Shown here: in pieces, positions 52,916 to 60,875 of the stretch
How the letters are laid out: every line of letters begins with the position of its first letter
How positions within the stretch are numbered: the stretch's first letter is position 1
NCBI RefSeq assembly: GCF_024169655.1
Contig: NZ_JALJWV010000001.1
Coordinates: forward strand, 935,001-999,000
Direction: 5' to 3'
Source: Pseudomonas marginalis
GTDB taxonomy: Bacteria > Pseudomonadota > Gammaproteobacteria > Pseudomonadales > Pseudomonadaceae
Length of the DNA: 64,000 nucleotides
Position numbers and translations under genes: made by a program
Notes under the pieces: generated by a model
The model's input: the letters and a program-made list of their open reading frames with translations, nothing else
What the model was told of the DNA's origin: nothing
The model's database searches: none

Positions 52916-53884
52916 TCAGTTCGCCAACCGCACGCCGCCCAGGCTGCCGCTCAACTCATACGCGACCAACTCAGCCTGATGCGCCGCGAGAATTTCCGGC
53001 AGCGAACCGCGCAGGTATTCCACCCAGGTCTTGATCTTCGCATCCAGGTACTGACGCGACGGGTAAATGGCGTACAGGTTCAGTTCCTGGGAGCGGTAGT
53101 TGGGCATCACCCGCACCAGCGTGCCGTTGCGCAGGCCTTCGATGGCGGCGTACACCGGCAACAGGCCGACGCCCATGCCGCTGGTGATGGCGGTTTTCAT
53201 CGCATCGGCCGAGTTCACCAGGAACGGTGATGTGTTGATCGCGACACTTTCCTGGCCGTCGGGGCCGTTGAAGCTCCATTTGTCCAGCAGGACCACCGGG
53301 CTGACCAGGCGCAGGCAGGCGTGGTTGAGCAAATCGTGGGGCCGTTGCGCGCAGCCTTTGGTCTTGACGTAGTCCGGCGACGCGCAGGCGATGCTGTAGG
53401 TGATGCCCAGGCGCTGGGACACGAATCCCGAGTCCGGCAGTTCACTGGCCAGCACGATGGACACGTCGTAGCCCTCATCGAGCAAGTCCGGCACGCGGTT
53501 GGCCAGGGTCAGGTCGAAGGTCACGTCCGGGTGAGTGCGGCGGTAGCGCGCAATGGCGTCGATGACGAAATGCTGGCCGATACCGGTCATGGTATGCACT
53601 TTCAACTGACCGGAGGGGCGCGCGTGGGCGTCACTGGCTTCGGCCTCGGCTTCTTCGACATAGGCCAGGATTTGCTCGCAGCGCAATAAATAGCGTTTAC
53701 CAGCTTCCGTGAGCGCAATGCGACGGGTGGTGCGGTTGAGCAAGCGGGTTTGCAGATGGGCCTCAAGGTTGGAGACCGCGCGCGAAATGTTGGCGGTGGT
53801 AGTGTCCAGTTGTGCGGCGGCGGCGGTGAAGCTGCCGGCCTCGGCCACACAACTGAAAGCGCGCATGTTTTGCAAAGTGTCCAT
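52916..53884 (-). CDS. LysR-family transcriptional regulator
   Basis: This 322-residue protein has an N-terminal winged helix-turn-helix (about 1-60, with SFTAAAAQLDTTTANISRAVSNLE) and a C-terminal periplasmic-binding-like effector domain (about 90-300). It is of the CrgA/AaeR-type clade by its MDTLQNMRAF start. It is divergent from the tripartite exporter operon, with 182 bp between the starts, so it is likely to control that operon and itself, probably in response to an aromatic or other weak acid. The ligand is inference. Confidence 0.92.
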   Translation of the reverse strand: MDTLQNMRAFSCVAEAGSFTAAAAQLDTTTANISRAVSNLEAHLQTRLLNRTTRRIALTEAGKRYLLRCEQILAYVEEAEAEASDAHARPSGQLKVHTMTGIGQHFVIDAIARYRRTHPDVTFDLTLANRVPDLLDEGYDVSIVLASELPDSGFVSQRLGITYSIACASPDYVKTKGCAQRPHDLLNHACLRLVSPVVLLDKWSFNGPDGQESVAINTSPFLVNSADAMKTAITSGMGVGLLPVYAAIEGLRNGTLVRVMPNYRSQELNLYAIYPSRQYLDAKIKTWVEYLRGSLPEILAAHQAELVAYELSGSLGGVRLAN

Positions 53885-53938
53885 GGGGTGTTCTCAAGGG
53901 AGATGACAAATTGTGACAGAAAGTTACGTAGACCAGTG

Positions 53939-53954
53939 ATCCCTACGAAGGGAT
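53939..53954. promoter_or_regulatory. Inverted repeat in the LysR/exporter intergenic region
   Basis: ATCCCT (53939-53944) and AGGGAT (53949-53954) with a 4-base centre form an interrupted dyad of the size LysR-type regulators bind. It is 55 bp upstream of the LysR gene start and about 113 bp upstream of the outer-membrane lipoprotein gene. Confidence 0.5.
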
Positions 53955-54066
53955 TATCGCCTGAACGGTAATAAAGATTCACAGGAATACCAGCTTATCG
54001 CCATTCCCCTTGCGTCCTAGAATTGTGTCACCTACCCCGCATCACCCACCTCAGGAATTCGCAGCA

Positions 54067-55578
54067 GTGCCGCGTCGCATCAGCAGAGAGCTGAAGACTC
54101 TCAGTGTTTGGGCCTTATCGTTAGCAATCAGCGGCTGCATCGGAACCGGAGGAATTGCCCCCCAAGACCAGGCCCTCAACGCCAATACCCTGGCTACCGA
54201 CGAGGCGATTCAGAGCGCCGCCCGGGACGCCCACTGGCCCACCGCGCAATGGTGGCAGGCCTACGGCGACCCCCAACTCAACCGTTGGGTCGAACTCGCG
54301 ACCCACGACAGCCCGAGCATGGCCATGGCCGCCGCACGTGTGCGTGAAGCGCGGGCTATGGCCGGGATTGTCGAGTCGGCCGAGTCGTTGCAGATCAACA
54401 GCGACACCACCCTCAAACGCCACAACTGGCCGAACGATCAGTTCTACGGTCCGGGTGCATTGAGCGGTTCCAACACCTGGGACAACAACACCTCCCTGGG
54501 TTTCAGCTACGCCCTCGACCTATGGGGCCGCGAAAGCAACGCCAGCGAGCGTGCCGTCGACCTGGCGCACATGAGCGCGGCCGAAGCACGCCAGGCCCAG
54601 CTCGAACTGCAGAACAACGTGGTGCGCACCTACATCCAGCTGTCGCTGCATTACGCCAACCGCGATATCGTCGCGGCCACGCTGGCCCAGCAACAGCAGA
54701 TTCTCGATTTGGCGAATACACGCCTGAACGCGGGCATCGGTACGCATTTCGATGTAAGCCAGGCCGAAACCCCGTTGCCCGAGACCCATCGCCAGCTCGA
54801 TGCCCTGGACGAAGAGATCGCCCTGAGCCGTAACCAGTTGGCGGCATTGGCGGGCAAAGGCCCGGGCGAGGGCGCGCAGTTGCAACGTCCGACCTTATCC
54901 CTCGGCGCGCCGCTTAAATTGCCGTCCAGCTTGCCCGCGCAATTGCTCGGCCAGCGCCCGGACGTGGTCGCCAGCCGTTGGCAGGTGGCAGCGCAGGCGC
55001 GTGGCATCGATGTCGTGCACGCCGGCTTCTACCCCAACGTCGATCTGGTCGGCAGCCTCGGCTACGTGGCCACCGGCGGCGGCATGCTGGGGTTTCTGGC
55101 GGGCAAGAAATTCAACTACAGCGTCGGCCCGGCCATTACCCTGCCGGTCTTCGACGGTGGCCGCCTGCGTTCGGAACTGGGTGAAGCCAGCGCCGGCTAT
55201 GACGTCGCCGTGGCGCATTACAACCAGACCCTGGTCAACGCACTCAAGGGCATCAGCGACCAGTTGATCCGTCGCGAATCCATGGACAAGCAACGGGGCT
55301 TCGCCGCAGAGTCGGTGGCCTCGGCGCAGAAAACCTACGACATCGCGATGATCGCCTACCAGCGCGGCCTCACGGACTACCTCAATGTGCTGAACGCCCA
55401 GACCCTGCTGTTCCGCCAGCAGCAAGTCGAGCAGCAGGTGCAGGCCGCGCGTCTGACGGCCCACGCCGACCTGGTGACCGCCCTGGGCGGCGGGCTTGGC
55501 GCCGGCAACGATGTTCCGCAAGATACCAAGACTGTCCCGAGCAAGACCCCGGCGGCGCTCGCCGTGTTCGATCACTGA
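54067..55578 (+). CDS. Outer-membrane efflux lipoprotein (NodT/OprM family)
   Basis: This 503-residue TolC-like channel subunit has a lipoprotein signal with lipobox ISGC (Cys24). Two outer-membrane-efflux repeats follow; typical marks are WWQAYGDPQLNRWVELA, LLGQRPDVVASRWQVAAQARGID and AYQRGLTDYLNVLNAQTLL. The preferred start is GTG at 54067, with AGGAATT about 10 bases upstream; a longer TTG start at 54010 is possible but would lengthen the pre-signal region. The FUSC pump gene follows 10 bp later, so this channel belongs to the same operon and completes an export path across both membranes. Confidence 0.9.
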   Translation: MPRRISRELKTLSVWALSLAISGCIGTGGIAPQDQALNANTLATDEAIQSAARDAHWPTAQWWQAYGDPQLNRWVELATHDSPSMAMAAARVREARAMAGIVESAESLQINSDTTLKRHNWPNDQFYGPGALSGSNTWDNNTSLGFSYALDLWGRESNASERAVDLAHMSAAEARQAQLELQNNVVRTYIQLSLHYANRDIVAATLAQQQQILDLANTRLNAGIGTHFDVSQAETPLPETHRQLDALDEEIALSRNQLAALAGKGPGEGAQLQRPTLSLGAPLKLPSSLPAQLLGQRPDVVASRWQVAAQARGIDVVHAGFYPNVDLVGSLGYVATGGGMLGFLAGKKFNYSVGPAITLPVFDGGRLRSELGEASAGYDVAVAHYNQTLVNALKGISDQLIRRESMDKQRGFAAESVASAQKTYDIAMIAYQRGLTDYLNVLNAQTLLFRQQQVEQQVQAARLTAHADLVTALGGGLGAGNDVPQDTKTVPSKTPAALAVFDH

Positions 55579-55588
55579 GTAGGATTTG

Positions 55589-57790
55589 ATGACTCCCTTG
55601 CCTGCACCGCTGCGCTGGCTGCATTCCCTTGAGTGGCGCCGTGGCTTTTTCGACTGGGCACGCAGTGACGGCGTGACCTGGGTGTACATCTTCAAGGTGC
55701 TGATCGCCGCGTTCGCCACGCTGTGGCTGGCCATGCGCCTGGAACTGCCGCAACCGCGCACCGCGATGATCACCGTGTTTATCGTGATGCAACCGCAGAG
55801 CGGCCAAGTGTTCGCCAAGAGCTTTTATCGCTTCCTCGGCACCTTGGCGGGGTCGGCGGCGATGGTGTTTCTAATCGCCTTGTTTGCGCAGAACACCGAG
55901 CTGTTCCTCGCCTCGCTGGCGATCTGGGTAGGTCTCTGCACCGCCGGCGCCACGCGCAACCGCAACTTTCGCGCGTATGGCTTCGTGCTCGCCGGTTACA
56001 CCGCTGCGATGGTCGGCCTGCCGTCCCTGGCCCACCCGGACGGGGCGTTCATGGCGGCCGTGTGGCGGGTGCTGGAAATTTCCCTGGGGATTCTCGTCTC
56101 CACGCTGGTCAGCGCGGCGATCCTGCCGCAGACCTCCAGTGCGGCGATGCGCAACGCGCTGTACCAGCGGTTTGGCGTGTTCGCCATGTTCGTCACCGAT
56201 GGCCTGCGTGGGCGCAGCCAGCGCGAGAACTTCGAAAGCACCAACGTGCGCTTTATCGCCGAAGCCGTGGGCCTGGAAGGCCTGCGCAGCCTCACCGTGT
56301 TCGAAGACCCGCACATGCGTCGGCGCAACGGCCGGCTCAGTCGCCTCAACAGCGAGTTCATGAGCATCACCACGCGCTTCAACGCCTTGCACCAGTTGCT
56401 CGAACGCCTGCGTGCCGATGCCGCAGACCACGTCGTCGCTGAAATCAAACCGGGCTTGCAGGACTTGGCCGAAGTGCTCGACGGGTTCTCCGGCCGCGCC
56501 CTCACCAGCCCCGACGCGGCGCGGTTGGTCACCCAGTTGAGCGTCTACAAGGACGGCTTGCCCGCCAAGGTCCGCAGCCTGCGAGCGACCTTCCAGCAGG
56601 GCAACCCGAGCGAAGCCGAGCAGTTGGACTTTCATACCGCCTACGAATTGCTCTACCGCTTCGTCGATGACCTGCACAACTACGCGCAGACCCACGCCTC
56701 CCTGGCCGATCACAGCCATGCGCGGGAACAGTGGGACGAAACCTTCATCCCCAAAACCAACTGGCTGGCCTGCGTGGCCTCGGGGGTGCGGGCGTCGTTC
56801 ATCCTGATCGTGCTCGGCAGTTACTGGGTGGCGACCGCCTGGCCCAGCGGCGCGACCATGACCATGATCGCCGCCGCCACCGTCGGCCTGTCTGCCGCGA
56901 CGCCGAACCCCAAACGCATGGCGTTCCAGATGGCCTGCGGCACCTTGATCGGGGCCTTGGTGGGCTTCGTCGAAATGTTCTTCGTGTTTCCCTGGATCGA
57001 CGGCTTCCCGCTGCTGTGCGTGATGCTTGCGCCGGTGATCATCCTCGGTGCCTTCCTCGCCTCACGCCCGCAATACGCCGGGGTCGGCGTGGGCCTGCTG
57101 ATCTTTTTCAGCACCGGTTCGGTGCCGGACAACCTCACGGTCTACAACCCCTACAACTTCATCAACGACTACATCGCGATGATCATCGGCATGCTGGTGT
57201 GCGCGGCGGCGGGCGCGATCATCCTGCCGCCCAACAGTCGCTGGCTGTGGCGCCGCCTGGAACAGGACCTGCGCGAGCAAGTGGTGTACGCGATCAGCGG
57301 CAAGCTCAAGGGTCTGGCGTCGAGTTTCGAAAGCCGCACCCGCGACCTGCTGCACCAGGCCTACGGCCTTGCCGTCGGCCAGCCGCAAGTGCAACGCAAC
57401 CTGCTGCGCTGGATGTTCGTGGTGCTGGAAGTCGGCCACGCGATCATCGAGCTGCGCAAGGAGCAGGCGATCCTGCCGGTCCACCCGGCCTACGCCGAAT
57501 CCCAGCCCTGGCGCCAGGCGATCCGCGTGATGGGCCGCTCACTGGTGCGCCTGTTCCTGCAACCCAGCGCCAGCAACCTGGAGCGCGGGCTGATTGCCGT
57601 CGACCACGCGATCAGCCGCGTGCAGGCGACCGACGAACCCTTCGCGCCGCACTTCGATACCTCGGCCCTGCGCCGGGTGAAAAGCTACCTGCACTTTATC
57701 CGCACTTCGCTGCTGGACCCGCAATCGCCGCTGGCGGCCTACAAGCCCCAAGGCGCGCTTATGTTGAAAGGAGCTGGGCATGCCTCGTGA
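55589..57790 (+). CDS. FUSC-family exporter, AaeB-like
   Basis: This 733-residue inner-membrane protein has two sets of membrane helices (about 30-180 and 400-540) separated by cytoplasmic domains, the layout of the fusaric-acid-resistance (FUSC) family. AaeB and related pumps export aromatic carboxylic acids such as p-hydroxybenzoate. Conserved-looking tracts include PRTAMITVFIVMQPQSGQVFAKSFYR and GATMTMIAAATVGLSAATPNPKRMAFQMACG. ATG 55589 is used, with AGGA just before it. The gene overlaps the DUF1656 gene by 11 nt. Confidence 0.9.
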   Translation: MTPLPAPLRWLHSLEWRRGFFDWARSDGVTWVYIFKVLIAAFATLWLAMRLELPQPRTAMITVFIVMQPQSGQVFAKSFYRFLGTLAGSAAMVFLIALFAQNTELFLASLAIWVGLCTAGATRNRNFRAYGFVLAGYTAAMVGLPSLAHPDGAFMAAVWRVLEISLGILVSTLVSAAILPQTSSAAMRNALYQRFGVFAMFVTDGLRGRSQRENFESTNVRFIAEAVGLEGLRSLTVFEDPHMRRRNGRLSRLNSEFMSITTRFNALHQLLERLRADAADHVVAEIKPGLQDLAEVLDGFSGRALTSPDAARLVTQLSVYKDGLPAKVRSLRATFQQGNPSEAEQLDFHTAYELLYRFVDDLHNYAQTHASLADHSHAREQWDETFIPKTNWLACVASGVRASFILIVLGSYWVATAWPSGATMTMIAAATVGLSAATPNPKRMAFQMACGTLIGALVGFVEMFFVFPWIDGFPLLCVMLAPVIILGAFLASRPQYAGVGVGLLIFFSTGSVPDNLTVYNPYNFINDYIAMIIGMLVCAAAGAIILPPNSRWLWRRLEQDLREQVVYAISGKLKGLASSFESRTRDLLHQAYGLAVGQPQVQRNLLRWMFVVLEVGHAIIELRKEQAILPVHPAYAESQPWRQAIRVMGRSLVRLFLQPSASNLERGLIAVDHAISRVQATDEPFAPHFDTSALRRVKSYLHFIRTSLLDPQSPLAAYKPQGALMLKGAGHAS

Positions 57791-57980
57791 AATCGCGTTC
57801 CACGGCATTTACATGCCGACCATGACCCTGATGTTTTTGATCGCGGCGGGGTTGGCCTGGGCGCTGGACCGCTTCCTGGCCGGGTTCGATCTGTACCGTT
57901 TTTTCTGGCACCCGGCGTTGCTGCGCCTGAGCCTGTTCGTTTGCCTGTTCGGCGCCCTGGCGCTGACCGTCTACCGTTGA
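57780..57980 (+). CDS. DUF1656 small membrane protein, AaeX-like
   Basis: This 66-residue protein has two hydrophobic helices (about 13-29 and 46-63) and the conserved start MPREIAFHGIYMPT, the DUF1656 signature. It is found constantly between FUSC pumps and their HlyD-type partners; AaeX in E. coli is the model. Its role in the exporter is not established. It overlaps the FUSC gene and ends 10 bp before the HlyD-type gene. Confidence 0.92.
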   Translation: MPREIAFHGIYMPTMTLMFLIAAGLAWALDRFLAGFDLYRFFWHPALLRLSLFVCLFGALALTVYR

Positions 57981-57990
57981 GAATGCCCCG

Positions 57991-58851
57991 ATGAAAAAGT
58001 TTTTCAGCCTGCTCGCGACCTTGCTGGTTCTGGCTCTGGCGATCTGGATTGGCCGCACGCTGTGGGTGCATTACATGGAAACGCCCTGGACCCGCGACGG
58101 CCGCGTGCGCGCCGACATCATCAACGTCGCCGCCGACGTCACCGGCGAAGTGGTCGATGTGCCGGTGCGTGACAACCAGTTGGTGAAAAAGGGCGACCTG
58201 CTGATGCAAATCGACCCCGAGCACTACCGCCTCGCCGTCAAACAGGCACAAGCCCTTGTCGCATCGCGCAAAGCCACCTGGGAAATGCGCAAGGACAACG
58301 CCCACCGCCGCGCCGACCTCGATGCGCTGGTGATCTCCAAGGAAAACCGCGACGACGCCGGCAACATCGCCGACTCGGCCCTGGCCGACTACCAGCACGC
58401 CCAGGCACAACTGGAAGCCGCCGAACTGAACTTGAAACGCACGCAAGTGCTGGCGGCCGTCGACGGCTACGTCACCAACCTCAATGTGCATCGCGGTGAC
58501 TACGCGCGCATCGGCGAAGCCAAGATGGCCGTGGTCGATATGAACTCGTTCTGGGTCTACGGCTTCTTCGAAGAAACCAAACTGCCCCACGTCAAAGTCG
58601 GTGATAAGGCCGATATGCAGTTGATGAGCGGCGAAACCCTCAAGGGCCATGTGGAAAGCATCTCCCGCGGCATCTACGACCGCGACAACCCGGAGAGCCG
58701 CGAGCTGATCGCGGATGTGAACCCGACCTTCAACTGGGTGCGCCTGGCGCAACGGGTGCCGGTACGGATTCATATCGATGAAGTGCCGGAAGGCGTGTTG
58801 TTGGCGGCCGGCATCACCTGCACGGTGATCGTCAACCAAACGCCAAACTAA
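57991..58851 (+). CDS. HlyD-family membrane-fusion protein, AaeA-like
   Basis: This 286-residue adaptor has an N-terminal membrane anchor (MKKFFSLLATLLVLALAIWI), a barrel-sandwich domain (WTRDGRVRADIINVAADVTGEV and VAAVDGYVTNLNVHRGDY halves) and a helical hairpin (about 80-150). It links the FUSC pump to the outer-membrane lipoprotein encoded two genes upstream. The layout of outer-membrane lipoprotein, FUSC, DUF1656 and HlyD gives a complete Aae-like tripartite exporter in one operon. A degenerate REP follows the stop codon. Confidence 0.92.
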   Translation: MKKFFSLLATLLVLALAIWIGRTLWVHYMETPWTRDGRVRADIINVAADVTGEVVDVPVRDNQLVKKGDLLMQIDPEHYRLAVKQAQALVASRKATWEMRKDNAHRRADLDALVISKENRDDAGNIADSALADYQHAQAQLEAAELNLKRTQVLAAVDGYVTNLNVHRGDYARIGEAKMAVVDMNSFWVYGFFEETKLPHVKVGDKADMQLMSGETLKGHVESISRGIYDRDNPESRELIADVNPTFNWVRLAQRVPVRIHIDEVPEGVLLAAGITCTVIVNQTPN

Positions 58852-58853
58852 AA

Positions 58854-58897
58854 GGTGGGAGGGGGCAAGTCGAATCGTCGCACCGCCCCTCCCACAG
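58854..58897. repeat. Degenerate REP pair
   Basis: GGTGGGAGGGGGC and GCCCCTCCCAC face each other with only about 17 bases between. This appears to be a shrunken REPIN; it lies between the convergent HlyD-type and SnoaL-like genes and may terminate both. Confidence 0.65.
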
Positions 58898-58906
58898 TTG
58901 ACCGCG

Positions 58907-59308
58907 TCAAGCGTTGACAAATGTCTCATGCAGATGGCGCCACAGCAGTGCGCCGCTGGCCTGCTTCTCGAACACCACGGTGGCACGGCGATCAGTCCGC
59001 TTGCCGCTGTCATCGATCTGGTGTTCGCGGTACGTCACCGTGGCGCCCCGCGCATGGCGGTCAATCCCGGTCATTTCACTCAAGGTGATTTTCAACCCCG
59101 GGCGCATGCCGCCCAGGCGAGTGAACAGGGCATTGACCCCGGCCGCATTGACCCGGGTGCCGGTGGCGGGGGCGATCATGCTGAACTCGGGTGAGAAGCG
59201 CGCCAGTAAATTGTGCAAGGTGCCCTCGGGCGCAACCCCGGCAAACCATTGTTCGATCTCGACGTGGGTCTGGATCACTTCTTCGAAAAAGTCGCTGTAG
59301 TCGATCAT
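58907..59308 (-). CDS. SnoaL-like / DUF4440-type NTF2-fold protein
   Basis: This 133-residue protein has no signal peptide and fits the NTF2-like cone fold used by SnoaL cyclases, ketosteroid isomerases and DUF4440 proteins. Visible tracts are LARFSPEFSMIAPATG near residue 35 and the final strand LWRHLHETFVNA. It begins right after the SDR stop codon (TAAATG), with AGGAG inside the SDR gene, so translation is coupled. An enzymatic or ligand-binding role alongside the SDR is possible but unproved. Confidence 0.75.
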   Translation of the reverse strand: MIDYSDFFEEVIQTHVEIEQWFAGVAPEGTLHNLLARFSPEFSMIAPATGTRVNAAGVNALFTRLGGMRPGLKITLSEMTGIDRHARGATVTYREHQIDDSGKRTDRRATVVFEKQASGALLWRHLHETFVNA

Positions 59309-60121
59309 TTACAAACTCCTATTCAAACCAAAGCGTCGCTTCAACACTTTTTCCAATAATCCTTTGGGCAGTAACGCCGCCATCAACGGCAGCGCTCGAC
59401 TGCCATTGCCCGCGCGTAATAACCGCGGCGGTGTTGCTTGTTGCACGGCTTTGAGGACGTGGTTGGCAAATTGGCTGGCCGGTGTCGGGTTGTCCTGGGA
59501 GGCCTGGGCGCGCGCGCGAATACCATCGCGCAACGGCCACCACGGCGATTGTTCGTTGATCAACAGCTCAGCCTGGGCCCCGGCGTTTTTTGCAAAGCTG
59601 GTATCGATAGCGCCCGGTTGCACTTCCATCACCCGCACGCCAAACGGCGCCAGCTCCATGCGCAGGGCATCGCTCAAGGCATGCACGGCGGCTTTGGAGG
59701 CGCAGTAGGCGCCGGCGAACGGCGTGACCAGCACCCCGGAAACGCTGCCGATATTCACCACCAGGCCTTTACCGCGACGCAGTGCGGGGAACAGCGCCTG
59801 GGTCACGCCGACGATGGAAAATACGTTGGTCTCGAACTGGCGCTGTATCGCCTCGGTGCCGCCGTCGAGCAACGGGCCCATGGCGCCGTAGCCGGCGTTG
59901 TTGATCAGCACATCCAGTTCGCCCCACTGCTCGGCCAGGTGTTGCAAGGCGGCGCTGTCGTTGACGTCCAGTTGCACCGCGTTGAAGCCGGCGGCGGACA
60001 AGTGGGCGACGTCTTCCGCTTGGCGGGCGCTGGCCCACACGTCGAAGCCGGCGGATTTGAAGGCCTCGGCCAAGGCGCGGCCGATGCCGCTGGAGCAACC
60101 GGTGATGAGTACGTTGGGCAT
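59309..60121 (-). CDS. Short-chain dehydrogenase/reductase (SDR)
   Basis: This 270-residue classical SDR has the cofactor motif TGCSSGIG (about 7-14), the NNAG motif (NNAGYGAMG) and the catalytic YxxxK in YCASKAAVHALS with a Ser in NIGSVSG, so it should be active with NAD(P)H. ATG 60121 is used because AAGGAC lies upstream and the motif spacing is correct. A longer in-frame opening to 60487 overlaps the next gene on the same strand and encodes low-complexity Arg/Pro sequence, so it is rejected. Substrate unknown. Confidence 0.9.
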   Translation of the reverse strand: MPNVLITGCSSGIGRALAEAFKSAGFDVWASARQAEDVAHLSAAGFNAVQLDVNDSAALQHLAEQWGELDVLINNAGYGAMGPLLDGGTEAIQRQFETNVFSIVGVTQALFPALRRGKGLVVNIGSVSGVLVTPFAGAYCASKAAVHALSDALRMELAPFGVRVMEVQPGAIDTSFAKNAGAQAELLINEQSPWWPLRDGIRARAQASQDNPTPASQFANHVLKAVQQATPPRLLRAGNGSRALPLMAALLPKGLLEKVLKRRFGLNRSL

Positions 60122-60135
60122 GGATCGGTCCTTTG

Positions 60136-60600
60136 TCAGTCCGAGAAGCTGCCTTGCACATGCTCGGCGCGAAATTCCAGGGTTTGCGGGCGGTAGCCAG
60201 GGCGCAGCGGTGGGGTGGGCAGGCAGTCGTCCCAGGTGGCGCCGGCCTGCAACTCGCCGGGGCCGCGATAGCGTGGGGCAGCATAGACGTTGTCGGCCAG
60301 GTTGACCGTATCGCCCGGCGCATAGGCGGCGACGCGCCAGCGCAGTTCGGTCAGCGGTACGTCGTTGCCGTTGTTCAGGGTCAGTTTCAGTGGGCGGTCG
60401 GCGGGGCAGTCCTGCGGGGCGTAGACGATGCGCAATTCCAGGCGCGCCAACTGGGAGGCTTCGCGATTGTCCAGCCACACCACCCACACCGCGACCAGGC
60501 CCAGGCCGACTGCAGCGGCCAGCGACACCGGCAGCGCCTTGGCTGGGTAGCGCAGCAACAGGACCAGCCAGGTGATGATCAGTAGAACGCCGAAAAACAT
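60136..60600 (-). CDS. Membrane-anchored protein of unknown function
   Basis: I do not recognise this 154-residue protein. It has two N-terminal hydrophobic helices (about 2-18 and 22-43, the second ending AVWVVWLDNRE). A periplasmic or cytoplasmic beta-rich domain follows, with two cysteines (in QDCPAD and DDCLPT) that could form a disulfide if exported. ATG 60600 has GAGG upstream. It precedes the SDR gene by 14 bp on the same strand and probably heads a three-gene unit (unknown, SDR, SnoaL-like). Confidence 0.75.
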   Translation of the reverse strand: MFFGVLLIITWLVLLLRYPAKALPVSLAAAVGLGLVAVWVVWLDNREASQLARLELRIVYAPQDCPADRPLKLTLNNGNDVPLTELRWRVAAYAPGDTVNLADNVYAAPRYRGPGELQAGATWDDCLPTPPLRPGYRPQTLEFRAEHVQGSFSD

Positions 60601-60687
60601 GGAGACCACCTCGAGTAGGGAACGAGCATCCTAACTTAAGCGTAGGTGGGATTGGCTACCTTGAGGTGTGGGGTGGCTGGGCTGACG

Positions 60688-60773
60688 CTATCGGGGGCAA
60701 GCCCCCTCCCACATTCGACCGCATTCCAAATGATGTACTCGGTCCAAATGTGGGAGGGGGCTTGCCCCCGATG
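60688..60773. repeat. REPIN (two inverted REP palindromes)
   Basis: Inverted REP units, TATCGGGGGCAAGCCCCCTC ending CCCACATT (60689-60715) and AAATGTGGGAGGGGGCTTGC ending CCCCCGAT (60746-60772), enclose about 30 bp. It lies between the end of the alginate operon and the divergent two-TM protein gene. Confidence 0.88.
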
Positions 60774-60802
60774 AGGCCCTCAGCATCACCGCAAATCCCA
60801 AA

Positions 60803-60865
60803 CAAAAAGCCCCCACCCAAGCCACTGCGGATAGGGGACGCAATGACCTGGGCGAGGGCTTCTTT
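60803..60865 (-). terminator. Terminator of the alginate operon
   Basis: In minus-strand RNA, AAGCCCTCGCCCAGG pairs imperfectly with CTTGGGTGGGGGCTT across a roughly 30-base loop and is followed by a U-run (AAAAA on the plus strand at 60804). It is 11 bases after the algA stop codon. Confidence 0.75.
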
Positions 60866-60875
60866 TACGACTGTT

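Noticed and set aside
59309..60487. Longer version of the SDR beginning at 60487
   Set aside because: The extra 122 residues overlap the unknown membrane-protein gene on the same strand and are Arg/Pro-rich low complexity; ATG 60121 has a ribosome site and correct family start.
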